From NCBI GenBank assembly GCA_003550305.1, contig QKYT01000026.1, positions 87,210 to 129,391 of the forward strand: a stretch of DNA of 42,182 nt, in the 5' to 3' direction. Below are positions 13,843 through 25,833 of this stretch, in pieces. Every line of letters starts with the position of its first letter. The first letter of the stretch is position 1. This DNA comes from Glomus cerebriforme (Eukaryota; Glomeromycota; Glomeromycetes; Glomerales; Glomeraceae). Under the pieces are notes generated by a model. It did not search any database, had not been told where the DNA came from, and saw only the letters and a program-made list of their open reading frames with translations. Both the position numbers and the translations under genes were made by a program.

Positions 13843-16800
13843 TTATCGTCGATTTCTGCGATGATCCTATTTGAACAGAATAAAACTAATTAGAAAAACC
13901 AAAAATACTAACATTCGCCCTTACATAAATTTAACTTACATCAACACCAAATCTTTGAGAAGGGTTATTTGATGAAGAAGATTGTTCATTATTTTTAGAA
14001 ATACCTGATGGGTTAGGATTAAGACCAGCGGCTGGACCGGTAGGTACTGAAATGATAAATGTACGATAAATGAGGATTCTCTTTTTGTTTATTAAAAAAA
14101 AATAAGTGTGTAATTTATATACCTGATCCTCCCATCATTGTGTATCTATCTTGATGCGGACCACTCGAAGGTCTTCTCGTAACCATCATAGAATAACGTG
14201 GTAACTCTGATGTACCAGCATATTCCCTTTCTCTATAATGGTCCAGTCTTTTATTCCAATCTTTTCTACCATCTTCTCTTTCTCGATCTCGCCACTCTCG
14301 TTCTCGCGATCGATCCATATTAACATAATTACTGTAGCTCCATCTGTCACGTAAGTCAGATCTATCTCCACCCGATCTCGCATAATCTCGTGGTTTTGAT
14401 TCCATTGTGATTCCACTTCCAGAATTATTTCCTATAATACTGCTATCTAAAATTGGGTCGCGTTCACCGGAAGTGTTTGCACTTTGTCCATCCGGGTTAG
14501 CCGGATCATAGGGAGAAGAAGCAGATGATGCCATCAATGAAGACTGTGCACCTTGCCTCGGTGTAGCTGGTAAAGATCCAGCAGAGTTAAAATATCCAGA
14601 TCCACTATGGTAACGGCCGCGATCTCCTGGTGACATAGACATACCCCTGTATGATCCTCCCATACGATTCCCTCTAAAATGACCACCACCATAATAACGA
14701 GGACCTCGCGGTGGGGACATGTGTTCAGGACGAGGACTTGTTTGCAAAGAGGTATCACCCAAAGGTATATTATACGAGGAATTATAATTGCTAGAAGATT
14801 TAAGGGTTGAATAAGAAGGTGAATGCCTTCCCCTCGTTTCTTCATATGAACCATCAGAATGACTTGAATTCGCGTGACGTCCATATTCATTAGTACTGAA
14901 GACATTAGTATCCTTTGAAGTATCTGATGAGGTAATAAAATCAAATCTCAAGTCAACCTCAGGGAAATATCCATCATTCATCAAAGATGATTGACTAGCG
15001 GTATTATTATCCTCTGTTTTAGGTGGCTTCGGTGATTTTGGTGATATACTAACAACGATTAAATCCGAAACTTCCTCAGATTTTGCTTGTTCATTTATCT
15101 GTTTGTTTTCGATTGACTTTTGTTTAAGTTCTTCAGTAGTAGTTGATACTAGATCTATGGAATTTTTCTGAACATCCACATTGCCATTGTTAGAAGATTC
15201 AGCTAACTTTATCTTATCTTGCATATCTTGATATTCCTTTAATGAAAGTTTTGTTTTAACTGGAGCATTCACAATCGATGAGGAAGGTATGTCATTATTA
15301 TCGATAGATTTATTAACTTTCTTGTCATTCTCCGTTATGGATAATACTTCTGTAATGGGCTTTTTCTCTAATGCCTCTTTTTGATTTCGATATTCATTAA
15401 GAGACAATTTTTTAGGCTTCAAAGTTGTCGTTTTAGAAGTGTCATTTGCTGAATTGTAAGTAGATAAAGAATCCGTTACTTGTTTTTTCAAATCTCCAGA
15501 AGCCTTTATAAAAGTTGTACTTTCAACATTATCACGATTATCTGAAGTTAAAGATTGTATATTACTATTTTGTGAAAATTTGGCTCCTTCTTTTTCAACT
15601 TCGATCTCTTTTCCTTTTCCTTTGGACAAATTTTGTAATTCTTCAGTCTTTTGACGTTTTCCTTTTACATCTGACCCATTCTCACCATATAAGTTTTTCC
15701 CATTTTGATTGTTCAATGTGGGACCAGGGCTTGATGCCACTCGTTTTGCTGGTATAACAGGTGTTGGTAATGGCACTATGCTTTCATGATCAATCTCCTC
15801 ATCTTTGTCCATAACTAAATCCTCATTAGAATTGTTTTTTGATCCTTTAGACTTGTCTACATCCTCTGACTCTAAATATTCAGGAGTCATTTCTACATTA
15901 GAATCATGAAGGATAGACGAAGATAGATTATCATTTACCGAGGTAGATATTGTTTCGATAGTCTTTTTCCATTCATGCATTTGAATAAGATAATCCTTAA
16001 AAGGTATCCGGCTTATTGCAGGTGGAGGTGGACGCGGAGGGCTAGTTGATGACTGTAATATATCATTGACACCTGCAGTTTTTATAGAATGGTCTATTTT
16101 ATTGGGAGGATCATATAAAACTTTTCATGAGATTAATAAGCCACCAAAAGTTTGAAAATATGTTAAAATATTAACGAACAAAGATAATATATAAATAAAA
16201 TCAAGTCCGATTGACTCTCGGTATGAAAGATGTTGAGTGACGCGAACCTGATAATTGATCCTCATTACTATCCTTGTTGATTTGTTCATTAGAATTGTTT
16301 TTATCAGCATTATTGCAATCTGGAAGAGTTACTTCTATAATCGATGTGTCATCGTCGACAGACATTTCGGAATTTATTGACGTTAAAGATGAGTCTGAAT
16401 GTTGTTCCTCATCATCATCATGTTGTTGTAACCTCCGTTTTGAACTATCAGTTTTAGACAACAACGAAGAACGTGTATGTCTATTACCCGTTGATTTTTC
16501 CGTTTTTCGAGAATTTAGAGATTTCCTTTTAATATTTCCAGATGTCTCTTCTCGAACTCGATTAGAAGTATCTTTTCCCTTATTTCTTTGACTATATGGA
16601 GCAACATTATCAGATTTTATATCTATTTCTTTCGTCTTTTTTTTATCCTTACGTCCTATTTGACTGGATACTTCATTTTCTTCTATCAGATTTTTATTAT
16701 TTCCATTTAGGGATGATTCATTTAACCTTTCAGAATTTTGTTTGCCTTTGCGATTAATTTTACGTGATAAGCTAGCGTTGTCACGTTTTTTCTGTGGATC

Positions 16801-18135
16801 CATATCATCTTCGTAATCTTCATCGTTTACTCCTGGTGAAGTTTCTTTCTCTCCTCCTAACATTTCCTCAACATCCATTACTAACTTTTTATTTTTCCTA
16901 GATTTACTTAATATTTTTCCTTCATTTTGCATTTTATTAATAATGCAATCGTCCTTATTTTCACATGCACATTCTGTTACTCGTAAAATCGCTGCTGTTA
17001 TCTTCCCAATTTCGTCTCTTTTTTTTGCGAGAGTATTCTCGTCATCATTTTCAAAAATTGAATCTTGCATTAGGCTATTAGCAATATGATTAGATTCCCA
17101 GTCCCAACCAATTGTTATCTCTCTCCCCTTTAAAATTTCGCGTTTAGAAAAAATCCCTAAATGTACTTCATCACCACCTGGCACTACTATAGTTCGAGTT
17201 TCAGCATTAGGATGACATGATCGACGAATAAACCTTGCCTCGGTACCAACTCGACGAGCATCAACACAAAGATTCAATACAGGATAAAAGAGAACAAATG
17301 GTTGCGTAACACCCAATAAGGAATATTGATTGCTTTCATTAGCTTTATAATCTGATTTTAAACAGACTTCACCTTTGAATTCAACAATAAAGAGCCCTGG
17401 AGAAATATTAGTCTCGGCAAATAATCCGTAACAATTGAAATGTTTTTTGAGCATTTTAGATCGGACTTGTTTAACGATTGTTTTCATGAATGGCCGAGCT
17501 AAAGATTCTTTTTCCATATTGAATATATTACCAATTTCCAAAGAGGGCGATGTTGATCGTACAGATGATGATTCTTGATTATCATCACGATTATGTTCAT
17601 TATCAGTCTTAGATGTTGACGAAAGCGACATGGATCTTTTTCTATGTTGGAACTGTGAATAGATTTTAGGGAACAGTTCTTCTACTGCTTTTGATTTAAT
17701 GATATTTTTCTCTATGGTTTCATAATCCTTGGAATGAGAATTTGATTGGCGCTCTTTTACAGCGAATGATAAATCAGAAGACCTATTACGTGATTTATTA
17801 GACGTGCCTGCGATACTTGACTCGCCCATTTGTGAAACAGAAAGAGAATACACTCCTAGTTCAGTTTCACGGCGAATTTTCTGATGCTTTTTGGATTTTT
17901 TACCGTCCTTTAATGATTTTTCTACTTTTATATCAGAGCAATTATGACACTTATATTCTTGGGCATTAGGATCAGCTCTCATACACTGAATATGTTGCCA
18001 AGTATAACAACTATCGCATTGAATAGTATATCCATCATCGTCAGAATTGCCACATATACATCTAATTTCATCAGTGTCCACCAGGTTATCGGGCGTTGTT
18101 TGATCCTCACTATCAATTCCTTTTTCGCTCGTCAT
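13843..18135 (-). CDS. SET3: PHD finger and SET domain protein, Set3/MLL5/SETD5 type
   Basis: This is probably the scaffold of a Set3-type histone deacetylase complex; family members generally read H3K4 methylation through the PHD finger. Four exons in phase: 18135-16248, 16120-14123, 14046-13940, 13866-13843, about 1338 aa. The PHD finger covers residues 24-67 with a full C4HC3 set (C26, C28, C40, C43, H48, C51, C63, C66). The SET domain covers roughly 228-348. It has RFIRRSCHPNAE in place of the canonical NHSCxPN and ends ITIGWDWE, which is the Set3/MLL5 form rather than the active H3K4/K36 methylase form, so catalysis is doubtful. The rest is low-complexity: Lys/Glu-rich after SET, and a C-terminus with Arg-Asp/Arg-Glu runs (RSREREWRDREREDGRKDW) and RG-type stretches, suggesting RNA or protein binding. 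The weakest point is the first intron (donor CAG|gttcgc). If it is retained the protein ends at VNRT after 644 aa. An alternative donor 6 bases downstream (minus strand) is also in phase. The two long open frames otherwise belong together. Confidence 0.85.
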
Positions 18136-18212
18136 CTAGGAAATTATAATACAAAGGAGTAGTATATTAATTTCAATTTGGTTGAGGTTAATATTATATT
18201 ATATTAACTTAC
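18136..18212 (-). other. Likely 5'UTR intron ending at the start codon
   Basis: On the minus strand a consensus donor gtaagtt (from 18212) is followed 77 bp later by tttcctag directly before the ATG of the PHD-SET gene. The acceptor AG therefore abuts the start codon. Transcription would start above 18213. This rests on splice-site consensus only. Confidence 0.5.
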
Positions 18213-18838
18213 TTTTATGTTTTCGAGTTAAAGACAATAAGTAATAAAAACTTATATTTAAATCAAGCCTTTGTGCGATATTAATAAACTATTAATTAAA
18301 AGTCTAAAACCTGCAAGTAAAGGTAAAAAATATAGGAATGTAAGACATTAATTAGTAATGCTATTTTAATTCTTCAATTTAACGAAGCGACTAAGATTGT
18401 TAAAACAAAGTTAAGCAGTAATGCCGATTCTCAAGTCCTTGTCATATACTTTTATTATAATAATTATTTGTATAACGAATTATTATAGAAATACTATTAC
18501 AAAAACCAAAGTAACCACTGAGAATCGGCCACACCGTTTAGCAATAAGTTAGATCTATAAAAATTGCAATAGTGTGATTACCTATCGGCAATAAAGGACA
18601 GTCGAAAAAAAAGCTTGGCCGTTTCTTCATATGTTCACAAAATAAAGCGCAGTACTTATTAAGACCTGGAAAACTTCTAATAAAGGCCACCGTAGTACAT
18701 TAAATTTTCTATTTAGGTGTACAAAATAACTTTATCTAATGTCCAATAGTCCAATATAGGCCTGTTCATGTCTGGTTTGATGTCTTATTTGTATTACCTA
18801 AATTTAACTATATGAAAAAACATTATATGTCCGGTAAA
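18213..18838. other. Upstream region of the PHD-SET gene
   Basis: Non-coding. An 11-bp inverted pair, gccgattctca (about 18424) and tgagaatcggc (about 18520), flanks about 85 bp of AT-rich sequence. The left end of the Harbinger relic probably lies within the last 100 bp, but no terminal repeat was found. Confidence 0.4.
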
Positions 18839-19975
18839 AAAAAGAATTACAACAAATAATAGAAAATCAATTAGTTAAAAATACATTAGAACTAATTGAC
18901 TCCGAAGGTGATGATGATAGTGAACTTTTTATTCTCGGCTTATTAGCTTTAAATGAAGAACGATATTTGGGAAACTCGCACATATAATAATGTAGCATTG
19001 GTATAATGATATTTTACCAGCTTATGATGATATTAGGTTTAAAAAAATTTTAAGAATGCTTCCAGAAAAATTTAAATCTTTGGCTAATTTAATTAAAAAT
19101 CATTCAATTTTTCAAAGTAATAATTCAAAACAACAATCACCTGTAGAACTTCAACTGGCGGTATTTATAAGAAGATCGGGATCAAGAAATGATATATTTT
19201 CAATCTGTTCTAACTTCGGAATAGCAGAAGGAACTGTAATCCTGTTTTGCAAACGCTATTATTTCTTATAAAACAAGCTATGTTAAATGGCCAAAAGGTC
19301 AAGCTAGGGAATTTGCACATGAAGGATTTAAAGCAATTGGAGGTAATTGAAGATACTGTATTATTGGATCAATAGATGGTACTCATTTTGTTTTACAAAA
19401 TGCTCCAACAAAGGACAAGGAAGTTTATTTTACAAGAAAGAAAAGATATGCTTTACATTGTCAAGGACTCAAGGTATAGTTGATCATAGAGGTATTTTTT
19501 TAGATTTGATGTTGGTTGGCCTGGTAGTGTTCATGATGCCCAAGTATATCAACACTCACATTTTTATTCAAATGGATCTTCTTTAATTAAAGAGAGTGAT
19601 TTTTAATTGGTGATAGTACATATCCTTTATCTCTATTTCTTATAAAACCTTATAATTAATAATGAACAAAAAAGCTTTAACCAAATTTTTTCTTCTCATC
19701 GTATTGTAGTAGAACATTTATTTGGTAGATTAAAGAACAGATTTGTAGGAATAGGAAAAATAGCTGTAAAAAAAAATTTCAGCTGCAGTTAATTTAATTG
19801 ATTGTGCAATTATTTTACATGATATATGGATGAACAAGATGATAATAATTTTAGTGGTAATTATGATGACAACAATAGTGATGATTGTAATGAAGAATTA
19901 AAGAGCTGGAGAAACAAAAGAAACAAAAAGAAATTGTATTATGAGAAAATTATTTACTTCATTTTAAATCATATA
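18839..19975 (+). pseudogene. Decayed PIF/Harbinger transposase
   Basis: Pieces in successive frames give the HARBI1/DDE_Tnp_4 order. The N-terminal helical part includes SLANLIKNHSIFQ and VELQLAVFIRRSGSRNDI (about 19056-19271). It is followed by KWPKGQAREFAHEGFKAIGG, then IGSIDGTHFVLQNAPTKDKE (first Asp, near 19365-19420), VGWPGSVHDAQVYQHSHF (second Asp, near 19510-19565) and VVEHLFGRLKNRF (Glu, near 19705-19745). An acidic tail follows. Several frameshifts and a short in-frame duplication around 19625-19670 make it non-functional. The MADF/Myb-like partner ORF that Harbinger elements usually carry was not found. Confidence 0.8.
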
Positions 19976-20025
19976 ATTTTATAATAATATTAAAAAATAA
20001 AAAATTTCAAATTATAATAAATAGT

Positions 20026-20099
20026 TATTGGATGAGGAGGGACAAAAATATTGGTCATCCCTTTGGGGTGACTAATAGTTATCATCATATCCAATAACT
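20026..20099. repeat. Inverted repeat at the end of the Harbinger relic
   Basis: agttattggat (20026-20036) and atccaataact (20089-20099) are perfect 11-bp inverted arms around ggtcatccctttggggtgac. The block likely marks the right terminus of the Harbinger element. A matching left copy was not found. Confidence 0.45.
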
Positions 20100-20535
20100 G
20101 TGTTATTGTTCAGACATAGGGATGGGAGGTATATACCAAAGGATAATATATAACAGCTTATAACAATATATAATAATGATAATGTTGGCTAGCATTAATC
20201 ATAAAGCTGACCAGAATTATTTTATTTGTTTCAACTTAAATGGATAATGATAAATAAATAAATGTAAATAATCAATAAAACCAATAAAGTCTTTAGTTTT
20301 GCTTTTAAATCTTTAAAATTATAAATATTAAAACATATACAAATGGTATATATTTCTGAATATATATAATATGTTATTTACCATCCTTATTCAGACATCC
20401 ACTGTTCATGTTATATAGATCATTTTCATCTAATCATTTGGTCTTGTGACCGATATAGCTATTTCCCATCCAATAATATGTATTATGTCCCTAAATAATA
20501 TTATCATCCCCTACAATTAAAGATGACACTACAAT
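20100..20535. other. AT-rich spacer
   Basis: No coding signal or repeat beyond short A/T runs. Confidence 0.4.
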
Positions 20536-20539
20536 TATT

Positions 20540-21150
20540 TTTCCAAATCCACAATATTGCAGAATTTTGAATCGAATTGTGCATAGTAATCTGCAATTCT
20601 GCAATTCCAATTATATAATTTATATAAAATACAAAATCGCTAATTACTTGAGATATAGTAATTAGATTTTAATAAAATTTATACCATTTGAATCTTCTCA
20701 TTAAGATGAATCGAATGGTCTTTTTAATATTAATATTAATAGAGATACAACTACATAAACATTTAACAAATTTTGGAAATAAAACATGATTCAATGATTA
20801 GATTTCAATATTTTTTATACCATTTGATTCGTTTCAATAAAAGGATTTGAATGGTAATAATTTTTATCTTTCTATCATCAATATTAATGGAGATAAAACT
20901 AGATAAATATTTAACAAATTTTAGAAATTAAACATGATTCAATAATTGGATTTCAATATCTTTTATACCATTCGATTCATCTCAATGAGAGAATTTAAAT
21001 GATGATAATATTATCTTTCTAGTATTGATATTAGTAAAGTTATGGTTTAATAAATTTATAATATATAATTTTGGCCAAAATTGCAGAATCAGACCTTAAT
21101 TTTTGCAATTGTCCACAATATTACAAATTGCAATTATTTTGCAATTGCTT
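20540..21150. repeat. Palindrome array with TGCAATT-word ends
   Basis: The centre is three tandem units of 136-148 bp. Each starts with a 37-bp palindrome (20683-20719, 20819-20855, 20967-21003) and continues through atattaat-g/a-gagataaaact, atttaacaaattt-g/a-gaaat and catgattcaat blocks. Both sides are about 80-130 bp dominated by gcaatt / aattgc words (ctgcaattctgcaattcc on the left; attgcagaatc and ttttgcaattg on the right). The overall plan is the same as the element at 29028-29728, so I read it as a related non-autonomous element. Its target duplication was not resolved. Confidence 0.55.
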
Positions 21151-21277
21151 ATTTATAGTTTTATCTTTATTTATAATATTAATTATATTAAATCTGCATG
21201 AACTTATAAGCTAAATGATAACTTCTTATTATTTCATATTTCATTTATTTAATTATTATTATCATATTTCATTTATT

Positions 21278-21547
21278 NNNNNNNNNNNNNNNNNNNNNNN
21301 NNNNNNNNNNNNNNNNNNNNNNNNNNNNNNNNNNNNNNNNNNNNNNNNNNNNNNNNNNNNNNNNNNNNNNNNNNNNNNNNNNNNNNNNNNNNNNNNNNNN
21401 NNNNNNNNNNNNNNNNNNNNNNNNNNNNNNNNNNNNNNNNNNNNNNNNNNNNNNNNNNNNNNNNNNNNNNNNNNNNNNNNNNNNNNNNNNNNNNNNNNNN
21501 NNNNNNNNNNNNNNNNNNNNNNNNNNNNNNNNNNNNNNNNNNNNNNN
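21278..21547. other. Assembly gap (270 N)
   Basis: The run of N is bounded on both sides by the same 27-bp sequence, which starts aattattattatcatattt (21251-21277 and 21548-21574). The gap therefore lies in a tandem repeat or is a repeat-induced scaffold join. The true size is unknown. Confidence 0.95.
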
Positions 21548-21574
21548 AATTATTATTATCATATTTCATTTATT

Positions 21575-22440
21575 CAATTAGTATTATTATTTATTCAATT
21601 ATTATTTATTTACAATTATTATTTACAATTATTAAATTGTTTCTAATTTTTTTATTATTACTTTATATAATATTCTTAATTATTTTCAATAATGATAAAT
21701 TTGGTTAGTATAAATTAATTTCTATTTTTAACTTTTCCATTTGGAATTTATAATCATGCTTCATTTTTTTTTTAATCTTTGTTTAAAAATTTTGACTTTT
21801 GACTAGTTAATATTAGTAAGGTAACTTTAGGTATTTTAGGATTAAAATTTCAAATAGTGTATATTAATTTTGGATGCCTTTTCACATATTTCCTAATATA
21901 CAAATTATATAAAATTCTTTTTAAATACTCATCTACTTTGCAATATCAGGAAATATATTATAAATCTAATATAGAATTCATGATTAAAATCAAGCTAAAG
22001 TTTAAATCCTAGTATACAAAATTTCTGCTATTCTACTTGGCTTGGAATTAAGTTTTAGAATAACAAGAATTATACTATTTATTATATCTTTCTAGCTCAA
22101 ATTTAATCACATCTAGAATATTAAAAAATTTTATTAAAAAATTTTAAAAACTTGAAGAATGTGAAATATCCAAAAAGTCTTTAAAGATCATATGCAAACC
22201 TAATTTGTATAGTAACTCTTTATGCTATACTGCTTTCCTTTAAAAGTAGGTCCAAAAAATAAGAAATGAAGTGATGAACTTTGAGAGACTATGATCTTTT
22301 AAGCCTAATATATACAATATATCTTATTTTTATGATATCTTAGAATTAATTCTAAAAAGAATTTGTTATTATCTAATAAAATAAAAAATTTACACTTAAG
22401 CTTATATATTTTAAATGTAAATTTTTTTGTATTAGAACAA
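21575..22440. other. AT-rich non-coding stretch
   Basis: Simple (tta)n-rich sequence beside the gap, then unremarkable AT-rich DNA. No coding signal. Confidence 0.45.
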
Positions 22441-22830
22441 GTAAATTATAAATTCTAAATTATATTTTAGTATATTAATATTTTCTTAATATATAGAAAA
22501 GATGATTCATTTATATAAATCTTAGAACAAATTTTTTACCTAAAATGTAATTTTTTTATAGATGAAATCAAAAGTTTAAAAGCTTTGGACTATGTTTTAA
22601 AATACTAATAATTTTTTGATATACAGAAAATCATTCTAGAGTCATTTGCTTTACATAAACCTAGAAACATTAAGTTTCACTTTAGGTATAAAAAATTTGG
22701 ATTAAATAAAAAAGCTGTAGTTTAAGTTCTAGTATACAAATAATTTTTTAATATACAGAAAGCCATTCTAAGGTCAAATCATTTATATAAATATTAGAAT
22801 AAAAAAGATTAGTTTATTAAATCTTCTGAT
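22441..22830. repeat. Degenerate tandem repeat, about 130-bp unit
   Basis: Three related blocks begin near 22465, 22595 and 22725. Each has tagtatacaaataattttt-like sequence, then atatacagaaa, cattctagagtca and ttatataaatattagaa. Similarity is perhaps 70-75 percent by eye. No function is evident. Confidence 0.4.
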
Positions 22831-22862
22831 AAGTACCTAAAATCTTATTTTAAAGCTTATTA

Positions 22863-23466
22863 CAGTCTAATCTCGATATAACGAACCCACGATATAACGA
22901 ACTCTCGATATACCGAACTTTTTTTAAAAAACCAGTTTCATAATATATAAAAAAATCTCGATATACCGAACTTCATATGAAACTTGATATAGCATATACC
23001 GAACATGTATTGATATACCGTCTATTATAAAATATAATAAAAAAAATCTTGATATACCGAACTGGTCATGTGATTAGTAGATTATAAATAATATCTTTTT
23101 ATCTGTTGAGCCAAAAAAAAAAAATTGTAAATGTAAATAAGCAACATTAAAAAAAAAGAAAGATTATGCTTGTTTCATGAATCGTACAACGTACTGTTTC
23201 TAATAGTATTATAGTAGTACTATAATTTTTTTGAACATTTTATTAATAATAATATAATTTATGAATTTTTAAACATTTATTTTTTTACAATAATAAAAAT
23301 TTTATATCGAAATACATAAGATAAATCACGTGATTTTTAATATACTGAACTGTTTATTACTTACTTATAGAGTTCGGTATATAAAGAAAATTTGATATAC
23401 CAAACTACCTCTATATACCGAACTTTTGCTCTTGAACCACGAGTTTGGTATATCGAGATTAGACTG
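22863..23466. mobile_element. Pogo/Tigger-type MITE
   Basis: The termini are inverted repeats, cagtctaatctcgatata at the left and its complement tatcgagattagactg at the right, flanked by TA on both sides (22861-22862 and 23467-23468). This CAGT...AATCTCGATATAAC terminus is characteristic of pogo/Tigger elements of the Tc1/mariner superfamily. Both ends carry several degenerate copies of gatataccgaact, plausible transposase-binding sites. There is no coding sequence. It would depend on a transposase supplied elsewhere; the decayed pogo at 36776-39114 has different termini and is probably not its partner. Confidence 0.85.
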
Positions 23467-23769
23467 TAATATATTAGGTTATATAATATCCACTAGCATA
23501 TTTCCTATAAAAATCAAGTTTAGAGCTAGTTGGCTTATTACAAATCTTATAGAAAAAGTACTTTCTAACCTTAAAATATCCTTTAGACTGATAGCAGATA
23601 CATCTACAAATATTTTCAGTTCTAAATAAATAGTTGCAAAAATATTTATCTATCATAGTAATAAAAAATAAATATTATATTTTAAACAAAGATTTCATAA
23701 TATTAATATAAGTACCAGAATAGCAATACTTTTATCATGAATACATAAATTTAATTATCTGAAGCAAGA

Positions 23770-24870
23770 TCTACCTTTCAGTAAAAAGTTAAAAAGGCTT
23801 TAATAAATATAATCAAAGCAAAAATCTACTATAGAAGGTTAAAGAATGACAAATTCATGCAAAACTATAAAGAAAGGATTAAGAATTTATGTCAGGCAGA
23901 AGATCTCAATGAATATATTCTAGAAAATGCAAAAAGATTATTTCTAAATAAGAATAAGTATTATCAAATTATAGATGATTACAAATCATATTATAGAAAA
24001 GATCTAAAAATTCTTAATGATATTATGAATCTCTATAAACTATATTATAAATTAGCCAAGAAGTATTTCAATAGGATTTTGAAAATTATATATAAAGATT
24101 GTTTTAAAAAATTAGAATTTTTATATGAACTTTATCCAAAATCTTATTGTTTGAATAGTCAAAAAAGAAAAATATTCATAATATTTGTCTTACCTTCCTT
24201 TTATATATGTAATTTAACTATTTTAAGTAATAATTTGCAAAATATTTTCTTATAATTTTACCCATTTTAATCTATAGAGTTTCTGGAATTCTATTTCAAT
24301 ACTAAAGAAAAGTTTAATAAAGAAGTTAAAGACTTTTTTAATTCATAAAATCTATCAGAATGATAATTCTATATTAGGAAGAATGATCATTAATTTTTCT
24401 CTTACAAAAGATTTTTTTGGGCTATATTCCTTATTATTTTCCAGCTAGTATAAAACTGGCTAATTTTTTTATACCAGTAATTCTTTAATATAATAAATTT
24501 GAAAAGACTAATTCATATCAGTCATATGTCTTCTTTTACCTTACTTCTAATTTACTAAAACATCATTGAATAATCTAGATTTATTAAATCTAATAGGTCT
24601 TTTTGAAGTTTAGAAATTTTAGCAAAAATATATTTTTTTTTTTATACTTTGCAGAAGAAATACCCAGAAGATGAATTACAAAATTGTTAAATTCTAAGAG
24701 AAAAATAGGAAGATCTTTTATCCAAGCTCAATAATGTTCAGTAGAAAGTAATCTCATCACTAGTCAAAATAGAACAATTCAGTCTAAATTTGATCAGATC
24801 TAGATTGAATAATAATCTAATCTGTATCAAATTAAGGTCAGTTTTTTTGGCACAGTTAGGTTGCTAATTA
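23770..24870 (+). pseudogene. Decayed Lys/Tyr-rich gene, family unknown
   Basis: The clearest open stretch is 23797-24255, including KERIKNLCQAEDLNEYILEN and, further on, DCFKKLEFLYELYPKSYC. It continues, broken by stops, through a stretch near 24285-24470 (SILKKSLIKKLKTFLIHKIY) and one near 24650-24850 with coiled-coil character (KKYPEDELQNC, then EDLLSKLNNVQ). Composition and frame shifts look like an old coding sequence rather than chance. I cannot assign a family. It might be a gag-like or transposon accessory protein. Confidence 0.35.
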
Positions 24871-25039
24871 TTACAAATTTGGAAAAAAAAAATTTGGCTA
24901 TTAATTATACTTTATTAGACTTTAAAAAAAGCAAATTTGATCTTTAAAAACTATATATTTAAAAAAACCAATATTTGACTTTTAAAAATCCATATATTTC
25001 ACCTTAAAAATTCTAGTTTGATATATTTATCAATAATAT

Positions 25040-25210
25040 TTATTCTATATAAAGCGTCTAATATAATATAATATAATATCCTATAAACCTACTAAAAAAT
25101 CCATATAATATATAATAATAATATCCTATAAAACTACAAAAATCCATATAATAATATTTATATAAAACTACCAAAAAAACTTCATTTAATAATATAAAAA
25201 TAACAAAAAA
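25040..25210. repeat. Low-complexity tandem repeat
   Basis: atatcctataaa-ctac-aaaaatccatataata recurs about three times with a period near 48 bp. Open frames across it are compositional artefacts. Confidence 0.4.
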
Positions 25211-25610
25211 AGAAAAAAATAAAGTTACAAAAGAAAGACACATGCAACATTTGACTTGAAAACTTCTTGTAATAGCATAAAAATCAGAATTAGTTATAGA
25301 TTGGAATATACTACTTTCATATTGAAAATAACATTAATAGTTTTTCTTCTTCTGGATTGCCTTTTTCTTTTCCCTTTTAACTTTTTTTCTTTTCATAATT
25401 TTTTTGCTAATATAATGTAAATAATCTTAGTTTATAATAAAATTAATAAAAACTAATTCAACTTACTGATTGTAAGCTTTCACCAATTTTATCTAAATCT
25501 TCAGGTCAAATCAAATTCATTTCTGCTAAATTTAATAAATAATCTAAATTCAGATCTGTTAAATTCAAATTATTGTATTAAGTCATTTTATCATTATTAT
25601 CATTAGAGAT

Positions 25611-25833
25611 ACACAATTTGATTTGATATTTGACATTCGATTTGAATTTGATTTGAATTTGCAAATTCAAATCAGCTTTTTTTGATTTGATTCAAATTTG
25701 ATTTGATTTGATTTGAAAATTCTTTAATTTGATTGGTTAATTTGACAAATATTTGATATTTGATTCAAATTTGATTCAAATCTGATTTGATTTGACAAAT
25801 TCAAATTGGCTTCATATTTGATTTGATTCAAGT
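25611..25833. mobile_element. TTTGATTTGA word-repeat element, copy 1
   Basis: 223 bp made almost entirely of gatttgaatttg / ttgatttga permutations, from acacaatttg to gattcaagt. The flanks ttagagat (25603-25610) and ttagaaat (25834-25841) form an 8-bp duplication with one difference. Removing the element and one flank joins the host frame (MELTIIKI to SNDNNDKMT) without interruption, which supports a genuine insertion. Copy 2 is at 40841-41053. Confidence 0.7.

Noticed and set aside
14186..14944. Two open frames of 76 and 136 codons on the minus strand overlapping the PHD-SET second exon
   Set aside because: They are alternative-frame shadows of the long coding exon; their composition (Met/Ile-rich, no domain) is that of a shifted Arg/Ser/Asp-rich frame.
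21215..21646. Open frames across the run of N
   Set aside because: They are created by undefined bases in the gap.
23474..23656. Overlapping plus and minus open frames of 60-67 codons
   Set aside because: One starts inside the pogo-type MITE end, neither shows a domain, and both read through AT-rich sequence.
25058..25243. Minus-strand 61-codon frame rich in Tyr, Phe and Leu
   Set aside because: It spans a low-complexity tandem repeat (period about 48 bp) and has no domain or homologous frame.
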